NCBI RefSeq assembly: GCF_902362185.1 | Contig: NC_044500.1 | Coordinates: forward strand, 36,781,558 to 36,845,557 | Reading direction: 5' to 3' | Source: Chanos chanos | Taxonomy: Eukaryota > Chordata > Actinopteri > Gonorynchiformes > Chanidae | Length of the DNA: 64,000 bases | Shown here: positions 10,534-26,760 of the stretch, one piece after another | How positions within the stretch are numbered: the first letter of the stretch is position 1 | Layout of the letters: each line of letters starts with the position of its first letter | The notes under the pieces: generated by a model | What the model saw: the letters and a program-made list of their open reading frames with translations, nothing else | Databases searched by the model: none | Told to the model about the DNA's origin: nothing | Translations under genes and position numbers: made by a program

Positions 10534-11725
10534 TCTGATTTATACTTCTGCTTAGGCTCGACGCGGAGCCTACGCCGTAGCCTACGCCGTTGCGAGCATT
10601 ATATAGGCTACTTCTGCGTTGGTGTGTCTGCGTCGTCCCGTAATGAAACCTTCAAAACACTAGTTTGCGGTGGAATTTCTATGCCACTGTGTTGATTTCC
10701 TCGTGCATTACAAACGATGGAGTAATGTTAAATAAAAAGTTGGAATTCAGTCTTTGCACAGCAATATCTGTAAAACAAGTTTTGCGTTCAAAAGAAAGGG
10801 TTTCTAAACTTTAGGGGACAAACAAACGGAGCTCTCAAAATTACGAGCGTTCAGTTGGCCATTTTGCTGAAAATTTTCCATTGCGACTGAAACTGACGTT
10901 GGAGTAGGAGCTAATAAATGTTGAACAACAGTTACTTTTACTGACATTACTGCAACACAAAGAGAGAAGACATCGGAGGAGATGGTGTGTACGACCATCG
11001 AACCGATTGAGCAGAATGAGGGTGATCCTACCAAGCGGACCAATCACAGTTGTTGCGGTCTGCTTCGACGCGACGTTACATTTCTAGGGAGGTGCGCGTC
11101 AGGCTACGGCGTAGGGTACGCGGCTACGCGGAGCCCACGCCATACCCACGGCGTAGATTCGGCGCAGAAGTATAAATTGGGCTTCAGTCTACGGCGTAGA
11201 CTACGGCGTAGGGTACGCAGCTACGCAGAGCGTACATTCCACGCAGAAGTATAAAGCCCGATTTATACTTCTGCGTCGAATCTACGCCGTGGGTACGGCG
11301 TACGCTCTCCTTCTGCTCAGTTGGTTCAGTGGTCGTACACACCATCTCCTCCAATGTCTTCTCTCTTTTCTGTGTTGCAGTAATTTCAGTAAAAGTAACT
11401 GTTGTTCAACATTTATTAGCTCCTACTCCAATGTGATCCACTCAGTTCCAGTCACCACTGAAAATTTTTGGCAAAATAACCGAACGCTCGTTATTTTGAG
11501 AGCGCCGTTTGTTTGTCCCCCAAAGTTTAGAAACTCCCTCTTTTGACCCTGTTTTACAGATATTGCTGTGCTATGACTGAATTGCGATTTTTTATTTAAC
11601 ATTACTCCATCATTTGTAATGCACAGGGAAATCAACACAGGGGCATAGAAATCCCACCGCGAACTAGTGTTTTGAAGGTTCATTACAGAGCGACGCAGAC
11701 ACACCAACGCAGAAGTTTACGATGG
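10534..11725. mobile_element. Two head-to-head MITE copies forming a near-palindrome
   Basis: Copy A (about 10534-11184) begins 'gatttatacttctgc' and ends 'gcagaagtataaattgggc'; copy B (about 11259-11725) is its inverted partner. Interior blocks match in reverse, for example 'ccttcaaaacactagtttgc' at about 10650 with 'gcgaactagtgttttgaagg' at about 11660, and 'ctcctactccaatgtgatcc' with the complementary part of A near 10890-10910. Subterminal ends are built from repeats of 'ctacgccgta/tacggcgtag'. A short third end fragment lies between the copies (11185-11258). This is a non-coding DNA transposon family; the superfamily is not assigned. Confidence 0.65.
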
Positions 11726-11886
11726 TCGGTAACAAACTGGCGCTAGCAGAGCGTCAGGGCCCCACACGGACAAGTGAGGTCAGGTGTAGAATTTTCAACT
11801 TGTGACCTCATGTTGGCACTCAAAAAGTTTCAGATTTTGGAGCATTTCGGATTTCAGATTTTCAGATTAGGGATGCTCACCCTGTA

Positions 11887-14316
11887 TATAAATTATACAA
11901 CGAGAATAAAAATGTATGTAGTTTATAAATAACAGTTTGCCTGTGCTCCTTTGGTGGTTAAGTCAGAGTTACACGTACTTTCTTGAGTATTCATTTATTT
12001 TAGACTTTAAATGTGGAGGAAAAAGAAGAGTGTCAATTTACTTTACAAATGGCGTCCCCAACTAATTTGTTGGAATAGAAAAAAGTTTCATGCTTTGAGA
12101 TAGCATTCTACAAGTTACTTCAAAAAGCAGTCTCACTGCAGATTTTAGGGAGAGGATCAACACTGTATGTGTCCAATGAACTAGAAACTGATGCACTGTG
12201 GACCAGTTTCTTTGAGCTTAACCTGGTAATGTTTATGAGTCACACAATATAGCCTAACATAACATTGTTTTCTGAAAGAAAGGTCAGACCATCTCTCTCT
12301 TGGTATTTGTATTGGAAACCATGGATATACGACAGAATTTTTCTGTGCGTCATTTGCCTCGACCTAATACCATCCAAAAACATTGAAGTGCAGTTATGCA
12401 AAGGCTACATTGAAAACAGTAAGTACTACAACAACACGGTTTTATATCCATATGGTTTTATATCCACGGTTTGCTTACTATCTACCATCCAAACCTCTCC
12501 CCGACAAGTTCACAAGATCAAAAAAATGTCAAGCAATGCTTACCTTAATTTTTTGAGGTTCTGACCCCCCAACACTATTTATAATAAAGTTTTCCTCACC
12601 ACAGTAACTCCTACTACAAATAAAGTAGACAGTTACAACACATCCTGTAATTTTACTTGCAAATTTCCTGAATGCTAGAAGTGTACGATGGAATGTTCTT
12701 CTCTAAGAACAGACTGAAATATGAACGTGGAAAGAAAGCTCTCGCAACCTGCAAAGAAAAGCTTAATTGCCAACCTTTCTGAAAACCAGCCTAACGGGTT
12801 TGAGTGAAATGACAAATTGTTTGAATTTTGCGCATGGACAAACTGGTTTACATGGTCAACAAGAAACCATACAACAATGCTGTAGCACAAGATAGGAGAT
12901 GGTATCTGAAGAAACCCCAGTCATGTCTCTAAATTCCCAAACAGACTGATTTCTCAATGGTAAGATCTGACAATTTAAAAAAAGAAATCCAAAATACCAA
13001 TGAAAATGTACTAAAATTTAATCATTCATAAAAGCAGGAACATCTTTAGACAGAAAAACACAAAAAGCAATATTAGAGTGGGTTTATATATTTCAGCCTC
13101 TAAGGACAAAAAACTGATTGCTCCCCCTATTTTTCTGCTATAAAAGATCCACTTTCATACACATCATTATGCAAAAAAATGGCATGTTATGGAACCATGA
13201 AAGCCAAGTGACCACGTACAAAAGAAAGTCACATTGGAGACATATTTTGTTCAGGATAACATCCATGGATGTGGGGGATAACAATATTCTTACATTTAAA
13301 GTTCATGAACCTCAGTCTAAACACCATCAGCACAGTTGGTGTAGGGAATGGAAGTACAGCATTTGAGGCAATACTTCAACTTGATTTCACTTACATCTAC
13401 ACTTTAATTACAATTTAAGATCTAGTCATGCTAATCACCAATATCTCACTCAATCTCATATAAATGAAGTCATTGTCCATTTTCCAAAAGAAGTACAGCA
13501 AAAAATGAAAAATGCCGTAGAACAGAATGTGTGTCCTGTTCAGTTATGCGAACGCTATTGTTTTCCACAGATTGACTTGTGGAAACCCACACTGTCCAAC
13601 CACACGTTATTGCAAGTACATGTTTGGAGTTTAGTCACTGGGTTCATTGACGGTGACAAATGGAAGCTGAGTTCGTTGTTGATTTTTCTGCCAGCTCATA
13701 AGTTGCTTTAGGGATTCCAGAGGTACAAGAACGAGTTATGAGTAGAGGCTTCTTTCCTCATGTTTACTGTTTTGTTTTGTTTTTTCCAAAAGAAAGCTGA
13801 ACCCCAGTGAAAATAAGATGGATATGCTCTCTTTGAGTCCTGTTCTGGTTGAGTTAAGTCATTCAGCTGTTCCACTGTTTTGCTCACTGAGGGTGGGTAT
13901 GCTGGCATGTTCCAATCAGGGCAACAGTTCTTCATCACTGCTTTTTAAATGAAGAGAAAAAGAACAGATCAATTAATGAATGAATATGACAACTGTTAAT
14001 GACATAAAAAAAAACTCTCTTATGCCATTTTATATCTTGGCAAACATAGCTGTCAAATCCTGAAAGTGAAATATGATTATCAAAATGGTTGTTTCCCAGT
14101 GAAGATATTAGAAGTTCACATACTGAAGCTTAACTGGTCTTGTATTTTACTAGAAGTCACACTATTCATTGTTTTAATGACAGTATGATCCCAGAGTGTC
14201 AAGACCTTCCCATTTGAAGAGTCTATGCTACCCCCTGCTGGACATTTCTTGCTACTCACAGCATGTCTTTTTCTGCTAAATCTACCTGCAAGGACAAGTA
14301 GGCCTATATCATGACC

Positions 14317-14318
<2 letters not shown>
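11887..14318. other. Non-coding; probably distal 3' flank of rap1a
   Basis: No gene, transposon end or conserved protein block recognised. Part may belong to a long rap1a 3'UTR, but I could not fix a poly(A) site. Confidence 0.4.

Positions 14319-14360
<42 letters not shown>
14319..14360 (+). repeat. (AG)n microsatellite
   Basis: About 21 uninterrupted AG units, directly followed by 'cgcgctgt'. Confidence 0.9.
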
Positions 14361-14364
<4 letters not shown>

Positions 14365-14633
14365 CTGTATATCTGACTCTTCTCTGTGCATGAAGACTAA
14401 ACATTACGCGTCTTCTATCCAACATGTCAAGTGCAGTAAGAACTTTAAATTCATTTTGAGAAGCAAAGTGAAGTTTCGTGTTTAAGGAGTGGAAGGTATG
14501 AAAAGATGAGAAGTGACTGAATCAAGAATGAGTTCTAAATACACATTTTCAGAGACTTAACACTGTACGCTATACTAACACTAAACACTATACTAAATGC
14601 CTGTACCTCTGACATTTAGCGCATAGTCTAGGT

Positions 14634-15393
14634 CATCCATTCCCAAAGGCTGGGTCGCAACCCACATGTGGCTCACAGGAGATTTTATTTGAGACGCCAA
14701 ATAAAGTTGCAGAATTTCCTGACATGGAATAGAACTGATTTGGTTAACGAATTGACTGCTGACTGTTTGAATTGATTGTTTTTTTGATAACAATAGCTGC
14801 ACTGAAACACAAGTCAACTTGCTCTGATAACAGGCATGAGCATTTCAACAAGAAGCATGTTTTTGATAGTACTGAATGTTCGTATTGTTCTGATAATTGT
14901 ACTTATAACAAAGAATGCAATATGAAAGGCTAGCATACATTCTGGTTGCTTTACTGATGAGAGGAAAAAAAACAAGAGCCTGTTAACTCCACCTAAATGC
15001 ACTTATTTTGTCTCATTTATAAAGTATTTAAAGTGTGTATATTGTTTTACTGATGAGAGGAAATAAAAACAATGAGACAGCCTGTTAACGCCACCTAAAT
15101 GCATTTATTTGGTCTCACATATAAAGTATTTAACATGTGTATATGTTTTCAATAACACGTGCTTAAAACAAAGTTGTGACTTATCAAACCTATATCTCTT
15201 TGAAATGGCTGGTTTACCTATTCAAGATAATATACGGTGATGCGCAAATGGCTATAAAATGATCAGCAACGTTCATTTATGCACCAATTTGGTCTTCTCA
15301 CAAAATATAGGTAAGGCCTATTGTGAATTGGGTTAAGATGGTTTGTCATTTTTAAAAAGTGGGTCTCCAGAAAAAAAAGGTTGGGAAACACTG
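14634..15393. mobile_element. hAT-type non-autonomous element with exact 8-bp target duplication
   Basis: The element is bracketed by identical copies of GTCTAGGT at 14626-14633 and 15394-15401, the 8-bp duplication typical of hAT transposons. The ends are imperfect inverted repeats: left CATCCATTCCCAAAGGCTGG, right (reverse complement) CAGTGTTTCCCAACCTTTTT, like other hAT ends of the CAGTG-TTCCCAACC type; both continue into a 'gacccac/aacccac' block. It carries an internal tandem duplication (about 96-bp units, 14951-15142). No transposase frame. It sits in the 3' flank or 3'UTR of rap1a. Confidence 0.8.
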
Positions 15394-15401
15394 GTCTAGG
15401 T

Positions 15402-15788
15402 GTCCTGTACCTCAGACATTTATGTTAAGATCAGAGAATCCTTGAGGATAAAAGCTCAGATGCTGGTTTGACAACATAAAGAACACATTACACTGCTCAT
15501 GGAATCAACTGCATGTGCTAACCTGTAGCTGAACCTGTTCCTCTCTGTTTAAAATACAAAATGCCAATAAAGACACTACAGACAAAGGGAAATCTGTATT
15601 GTAATTCCGAGTAGAAAAGACAGCCATTATGAAAAATGGAAGCGTGCATATAGGCTTACATTAAAAATATCCTCCATTTCCTGTTCATCTTACTGAGATG
15701 CTAAGATACAGTACATAATGAGGATCTCAATCTTGTGTATGTATTTGTGTCACTGACCTGGCTCAGAGCAGATGCAGGGGATTGGCCT
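15402..15788 (-). other. rap1a: Proximal 3'UTR of rap1a
   Basis: Directly downstream of the rap1a stop codon (15789-15791) on the minus strand. No coding or repeat signal apart from the hAT-type insertion beyond it. Confidence 0.5.
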
Positions 15789-19563
<3,775 letters not shown>

Positions 19564-19595
19564 GGCGGAGTCTCTTCACCAGACAGGGCTGCAGT

Positions 19596-22500
19596 CTGAA
19601 ACATCAGAAAGAGGGGGGGAAAAAAAAAAAAAAAAAAGTTTTAAACCTCCTCGGCGCAATTGCACATTCGAGGGTTGTCTCTACATAGGGAAAGTCAGTC
19701 GCACAACAATGGGATAAGGTTGGAGCAAAGCCCAGGGGTGGGGGAGAGAAGGAGCATGACCTCAGAAACACAAAGCAGCTGTGGATTTGGATGGAGGTGT
19801 GCGGTCTGGGGCTGTGCAGCTGTGGGGAAGGCCTGCAGTGCCTCTGGGCCCCTATGACTTCATCTCACTGACGGCACTCGCCTACCCTCATCTCCACCCC
19901 GCGCGGAAGGAGAATGAAAGGGGCGGAGAGAAGGCTTGTAAAAAGTACAAAATCTAGTTTCACTCCACATGGCACGTGGCCATTTGGAATGAGAGGTTTC
20001 TATATGTCCTGGTTGCATGTTTGTGTAGGTACATTGCTCAAAATGATCAATCGGCAAACATACTGGATGTCGACCACGTAAGATGCAGTGGAAAATGCCT
20101 TGTTCAGTTGCATGTCAGCAGAACGATGGTCTAATATCAGTGAAACAGTGTAACTGCATTGTCAGTTACTGAACCAGAGACCGAAAGGCAGCTGGTGATG
20201 GCGGTAAAAATGAACATCACAGTTTGACCGAGAAATTTCGTCGCACACAAAGACATGCGTTTTAAGACCCCCAGTCAAACAGTGCCTGAAAAACATCATG
20301 TGGAATCAATATTCCCACACACAGACACAAACGCATACATACTCACACACGGAACACACATGCAGACACATACACGCTTAAATACATCAGTGCACATTGG
20401 CTTTGATGTGTGTTTCAACTTTTTTTGGCGCATATTTATGTAAGCTGACAAATACATCATCGGTGAGGTGGCAGATGTGATTAGCATGCTTTAGCCCAGC
20501 TCTGTTTCTTAACAGAGAATTTCCCTGACTTGACCACAGAAGTCAGAGACTCATCTCCTTTAATGGTAACAGCAGAAACCCGAGGAAGGAGGGAACCAAC
20601 TGGCAAATGTGAGGAATTGCAGTCTGATAGAAACATAACATTTGAATGAGAACCTCAAACCACAAGAGAACTGTCTTTCTCTTCAGCTCTGGGTCAAGTG
20701 CCTCTGGATTCATCAGTTCATTCAACCAATAAACAACCGTACGAGCGCGTGCAGTCTAATAGAATGTGGTCCTATCCCTTCCATATCTCAAGCACAGCCT
20801 CTTACACACACACACACACACCTCCGACAGTCTGCCAGCACTTTGGTGTTTGACAACACCAGTCCATACAAACTAGAGGACACAACCACTCTTGGCATAT
20901 TATTTAAACAAGTGGAGAAAGTAGAAGGATGATGCTCCAACAGATCCGTGCACATACCACAGTACAACATGACATCACTACTCAATCCACTACTTGTAGT
21001 GAGGAGCTGGAAGTTTCCATGTAAGGCTTCTATGAGAGAAAAAAAAAAAGGAAGGGGGAAAATTCTGACAAAACCAAGTTGCATTTCTATCCCATTTACA
21101 CCCAATGGCATCAACTGAAAGAGAAAGACACTGGGTTTTCTTTCTTTACAGTATTCCGTGATGCAATTTAACTACAAGGTTTTTTTTCTCTCTCAGATTC
21201 TCAGTCAAGTTCAACAAAGTTTCAAATTCTGAAGTGGATTCAGCTAACCACCTGTCCCTCACGCGTACCACAAATCTATTAAAACAGAGCTCCATTAAGT
21301 GTCTTTTCAAAAGGCTCACACCAAAGAATATTTTAAAGAAACAACACAGACAAAACAGCAAACCATTTGAAGAAAATTCTGACAAAACTGAAGAGTAAAA
21401 ACCATTAAATTAAATCAATAGACACATCTGACACGTCATTTACCTCTGGTAGGTCACAAATGAGAGGATAACGTTAGGTTGGGGTCTTCTGTCAAACACT
21501 CATGTCTGTGGGTTCCTAACGTCACCCAATGCTTGTGCTGTGCTGAGTATTTAAATCAAATCACAAAAAGAGCACACTAGACTGAACTTCAAAAACAATA
21601 CACATATTCTTACAGCCTCATAATCAGTGACTGTATTACCATCTAATTACCGAGATCAGTTATGTAAAGTGAATGAATAAAGGTTCAGCTGCCCACTCTT
21701 CAGAATGACCTGGCCTTTAAAATGACTCAGATGTGACTAAGATGCCAAAAATAACAGTTGTTATGAGGCTACAGACTCCTACTCACTATAATCATTAGAA
21801 AATGTGATTTATAGCAAAAGGGCATCATGACATGGAAAACCAAAACATTTCATACAACAAAGAGATGACACTGTCTGAATGTAGTGTCACTCAGAGACTG
21901 GCAACAGTCCCTTGAAACAACTATCCAGTGTTAAATCAGTAGAATCCAAGAACGGAATCTCTGTTAAGAACGGTCAGTGCAGCCGATTTTAAACAAACAC
22001 ACACTGAGGTGACCGCACTGAGATAACATGGTTCCAAAAAAGTGGAAAGTTGAGCAGAATTACTCCCAACACAGGGCTTTCCAACAACAATTAGTCTAAT
22101 ACATCCAGAAGACATTTTACTGAAAATTAAAATGCTTCCTGACAAAAAAAACCTTAAATGATTAATAGAATAACTTATGGCATTACCATGATTACAACAA
22201 GAAAGAATGGCAAATTACTGAACATAACTCAGAGAGACACATAGTTATCCAAAAGAGAGAACTGATAAACATTTTTTCTTCAATAAAGCATTAAAAAGAA
22301 ACATTATAAACCACGATGAAACCATTCTGACATAACATCACCATGGAAACTACAAGCACTCATACCAAGCTTAGGTCTAGACAAAGTCGATTCAGCTGTA
22401 AATTGTAACATCAGGGCCATGTTTCAGAAAGCGGGTTTAGTGAAAACTCTGAGTTAGTTAACTCAGAACAAGTGGTAAACCTCCTGACAGAAGAACTCTA

Positions 22501-25500
22501 TGGCTCATTCTCATAGCAAAACAAAGCCATATGACTCTTCTATTAGGAGGTTTACTACTTGTTCCGAGTTAACTGAGTTAACTTTTCACAAAACTCGCTT
22601 TCTGGAATACCCCCCTGTTGATAACTGAACTTCACAAAGTATTATGACAAAAACAACAAATGGATACCTAAAAGTAAGTTCATAACAAAGCTAAATAATA
22701 ATTAAAAACAAAGAATAAGAGGCGTAGCAGATTATGAACTCTTTAAAGTGCTATTTTTTACAAATATTTTCTTCTTCTTTTAAATCCCCCTTTCTTGTAT
22801 AACTCAGAGCCAGTCCCACTGAAACTGTGAATGCATTCATGGTGTAAGTAGCACCAATTCTGTCAGCTCCATTCTTCCCACAGTTTTTCACTTGCACTGA
22901 TTGAGTGGTCTATTAAGGTGCAGGCCTTGGGCACACCAGGGACGCTGGTATTGATGGGGTGCCACTCACTCTCTGACCTTGTCTCTGTAGACAGTGAGAG
23001 CCCTCTGTTCTTGGCACACTGACCGTGTGAACATAACAACGGCACAGACAACGCCACTGTGCTCCTATTAAACAGCAAGTTGAGCTACAAATGCCATCTA
23101 ATAAGACCGGTCAACCAAGCCTGACTACAATCTCTCAGGTAAGCTACAGCAGTAGAAAGGTCGAACTCACCAACACTAATCAGAGCTTTTCAGTACACTG
23201 CCTCTAGTGCCAATGTCATTATATACAATCGATAGAAAATGCCCTGAGAACTGTTTAACTCACTTAAATCCAAAACTGAAGTGCTGTTAGCTTCAGTTAA
23301 CTCGTGTTAACTTTGCAGAACAACTATGATAGCTCAAGAGACAGAAAAAACAGTGTATTCTTTATACCCAGAGGAGCATTTCCTGAAATTATTTAGTTCA
23401 GAAGGGGATTTTATGAGGAAAGACCCTTGAGGAAAATCCAAATGATGCAATCACATTTTAGATGAAAAATGACTAACACAAAAAATACAGCACTTGTCAG
23501 ATCTCAGAGTAGTTAAGAAACCACATCCTCTTTTCAGAGGAGGCCTTGGTGTTAAGCACTAACAGACTCATTCTGGGCCCTGTGAGGTTAGAGGAAACGC
23601 ATTTAGGACAGCCCCAATCCAAGAATCACCTAAGGTCACCCCCCCTACAGAACAAAACCAGCAAAAGTCACAAACTACCCCCGCTCCGCCTCATGGTTTT
23701 CACTTTCCAGTCACTGATGGCGTATTCGCGGTAAGAAAGGTCTCGATGAAAGACAACTGTGAAAACCTATTTGCACATACTTCTTGAAGAAACTGTGCAA
23801 AACATTGTAAGTTTTCTTTAGAAATCGTGATTAATGTGCTAATATCACATGTTAGGCCTCAATGTTTAGAAAAGCATTAGCAGGGGTTTTAAGCCACACA
23901 GATATAAGGACACAGACGAGCTAGCATACACAATTGACTATATTTCTATAAAGGAAACAATCTCCTTCAGTCGACGCATTCTTATTGTACCACATTTTCA
24001 AATCACTGATAATTTAAGTACTTTATACATAGAGGCTGAGGATGACTCTAATACATGAGAACTTTTCTCGATGACAAGTCAGAACTGAACTGAATCAGGT
24101 TAAAGATTTCAAGAACTTTCAAGCGCATGACACGGCTCCGAACAAATATCCAAACACATGCTCAATCCACTGAAAGATAGCTCTTAGGTTTTAAACATAA
24201 CCAAATGTTTATGTCTTTAAGTTGTACATGAGCAGAATCTGTTCATTCCCAAGCCAATTTTGATCTTTCAAGTTACAAAAAGAGAAGCAAGAGGAAGAGA
24301 AAGTTGCCTAGTCCAAGCAGTCTTTAAATATGACTTTGCTGACACCACTTCAATCATCTTCAGTCGCATCCAGTTTGTAAAATATGAGCAGAAAATGTCA
24401 AACTGATCTTAAAACACTGCACTAGGTAAAAAAAGAAGCCAGTTAGTGTGATTCTTCATGTTATCTAGTTCACAGTCATATCAACTGTGTAAAGCAGTTA
24501 CTCCAAGCACACCACAGATCTCCAGAGTCAAATTTAAAGTTCAATACACAGTAAAACACTGGCACAGACTTACAGCCACACTTACACTTTTAATTTACTC
24601 TCTCAAATATTATCACAGACATTGTTGACAAATTCTCTCAGAGCAATCAAACACTACCACCCAACACTACCAACCAACAGCAGAAGTTGTATTAATACAG
24701 TATTTCCAATGAAGCAAAGAGTCATAGTTGATCATATTACACAGATATTTTTTTTTACCAGTTTGATGCATATTTTAAATGACATTTAAAGAGATATGAT
24801 TGTCAAGAACGCATCCTGTGACATTTCTTTAAAATTAATTCACAGTAGCTACATTTAAATACTTCTCTCCGTCATCATGCCAACGATGTTCTTTGAAATA
24901 ACTTCCTTTGGAAGAACAGACAGTTACTCAATTTCACAACAGAAACAAATGCTATGTATGGTGCCACAGAAAACTCAGAACAGCTGCTGACATTCCAGAG
25001 TTGCATCCCTTGTGTATTTCCAATGTGGTAAAAGAACAGTGTCAATCAAACGCTTTAAAACACTTATAAATAGCTAAAGATCAGCAAGTTGTGGTAATAA
25101 CATTTGGACAGTGCCCATGATACGCAAGGCAACACTTATTTGTAGCTTTTGTGTTGATGCATCAAAGAAACTCTAAGAACAGGGCCAGACATTACTAAAT
25201 AGTTAAATATTACCTACTATAAGAAAAGGACTGCATCACATGTCTCCAGGTGCATCACTATGGACAGCCAATTAATGCTTTCTAGATCCATGTTTCTAAA
25301 CTCCAGTTTGGGCACCCATAAAAAAAAACATTTCTGCACAGGTCCAGCACTATCACATCTGATTCTGCTTATCTCCCGATTACTGAACCTTTCGTTTCTT
25401 GAGCTCGTTATGCTGGTGTATCCTGGCTAATCCTGGGCTTAAGAGAGCGTAATATCCAAACGACGAGAACGTACACAACGGTTCATCATAAATCTAAACC

Positions 25501-26619
25501 CCTAACCCAAAACTGCACACGCTATTCAGGAAGTGCAGATGCACATTCAGACATACGCATCACAGTCATTGCTGTAGAACTGCTTTGAGTGAGCGTGTTG
25601 GCAGATAGTACCAAATATAGAGATAGCATACCTCACTATATAGCATGTTACTCATGATGTAAGTAGCCACAAAGATGACCTAGGGTACCATAATTACTGT
25701 GGTAAGATTTCGTTAAAAAACGTGTCTTCTGTTTGGAATACAAATGCTCTGCGGTTAAAGTGGCGTTAACGGAACAGAAATGCATACCGCTATGCTACTT
25801 TGTGATCCCACATTGTGATCCAGTTAGGAGGGATGTTGACCGTATCGCTTAGACATGGGTCAAAGCGAATAACGTGACCATATATTTGAATGTCACAAAT
25901 GATGATTATCGTGTACGAATAACGGCAATATTTCCTGAAAAACTTATTAGCTCAAACAATATACGATTACCAGCAACGATGCTAAGCTACTGTGATAATG
26001 GTTATTGGAAGTAACGTTAGTTGTACCGTTACGTCGACAACGCTCGCAAATGCAACAAAGTTGAGTGGAGCATTAAGAGATTTCAGTAGTTAACCAAATG
26101 TCAGTCATGGAACCTGCCAGTGGATAATAAAAAACTAACTGCTAACTGCAAGTTATCCTAGCTTAAAATGCACTCGCTTAACAATGCTAGGATAGCTGGC
26201 TAACATAAGAGTACCGTTACTAACAGTAATTTGCGGCAAAAAAATATATCGCCGTCCGAGAGGATAAAAGGTTGCCAAACATCACATTTATACGCAGGGA
26301 CTGTACATATTTGAGTGAAATTACATACAGCATTCCCCAGGCGGTATGCGGTTTATTAGCAGGATTATCTAACAAGCTAGTTGTTACCTACCCTAACACC
26401 CGGCCTGAATTCAACAGTACCGCACAGTTGCTAAGTTAAAATTTCCCCCGTCTTCTGATCATTGAAGCATTTCACAGTAGAGCATGTGGGCCCTCTAATC
26501 TCTCACAAGCAAATTTTAAACGGGGTAAATTTCAGATTAAAACTATAAATTATACGTTCGCCTTTTCGGCAGCTATTTCGTTGGCCCTTGCCTCTACATA
26601 GTTTACAACGGGCACTCAC
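19596..26619 (-). other. rap1a: First intron of rap1a
   Basis: Between the acceptor of coding exon 1 (19595/19596) and a donor at 26614-26619 there is no recognisable gene on either strand. It holds a poly(A) run near 19620, a CA repeat near 20806-20822 and a MITE at 22412-22617. Open frames are short and look random. A first intron of several kb is usual for Rap1 genes. Confidence 0.55.
22412..22617. mobile_element. 206-bp MITE with long inverted repeats
   Basis: Left arm 'cagggccatgtttcagaaag' with 'gagttagttaactcagaaca' and 'agtggtaaacctcct'; right arm 'aggaggtttactacttgttc', 'cgagttaactgagttaactt' and 'cgctttctggaatac', ending CCCCCTG. The arms pair over about 80 bp, leaving a short loop, so it is a hairpin-forming non-autonomous DNA element. 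No clear target duplication. It lies within rap1a intron 1. Confidence 0.7.
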
Positions 26620-26760
26620 CGTTTTCGGGCTCCGTTGCTACCTCCGCCACTCCACACACGCATCTACGCTAAGCAATGACCCGGGCCGGTCTTGCACTGA
26701 TGCGCAGAAAAGTGTCATGCTTAAAAATGACTCAGCTGCGCCCCCCGCGGCGAAAAAAAG
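26620..26760 (-). promoter_or_regulatory. rap1a: Probable rap1a leader exon and promoter region
   Basis: A locally CG-rich patch in AT-rich surroundings (26620-26755, with 'cgggctccg', 'gacccgggccgg' and 'cgccccccgcggcg'). On the minus strand it ends in a strong donor, AACGG|GTGAGT, at 26619/26620. It lies upstream of rap1a and before timm17a on the same strand, so it is the best candidate for the non-coding first exon and start region of rap1a. The upstream limit is a guess. Confidence 0.5.

Larger units (their letters stand above)
8770..11884. mobile_element. Tigger-like (pogo/Tc1-mariner) element, expanded by nested insertions
   Basis: The outer ends are inverted repeats: left CAGGTTGAGCATCCC at 8770, right (reverse complement) CAGGGTGAGCATCCC ending at 11884, each flanked by TA, the Tc1/mariner target duplication. 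The right end continues with 'tttcagattttggagcattt' and 'tggcactcaaaaagtttcag', recognisable from Tigger-type MITEs of mammals. Little of the element itself survives; most of the 3.1 kb is other transposons inserted into it. No transposase frame remains. Confidence 0.65.

Noticed and set aside
10982-11707. Open frames of 68-94 residues around 10.8-11.7 kb
   Set aside because: They lie wholly in the inverted MITE pair and have no protein similarity.
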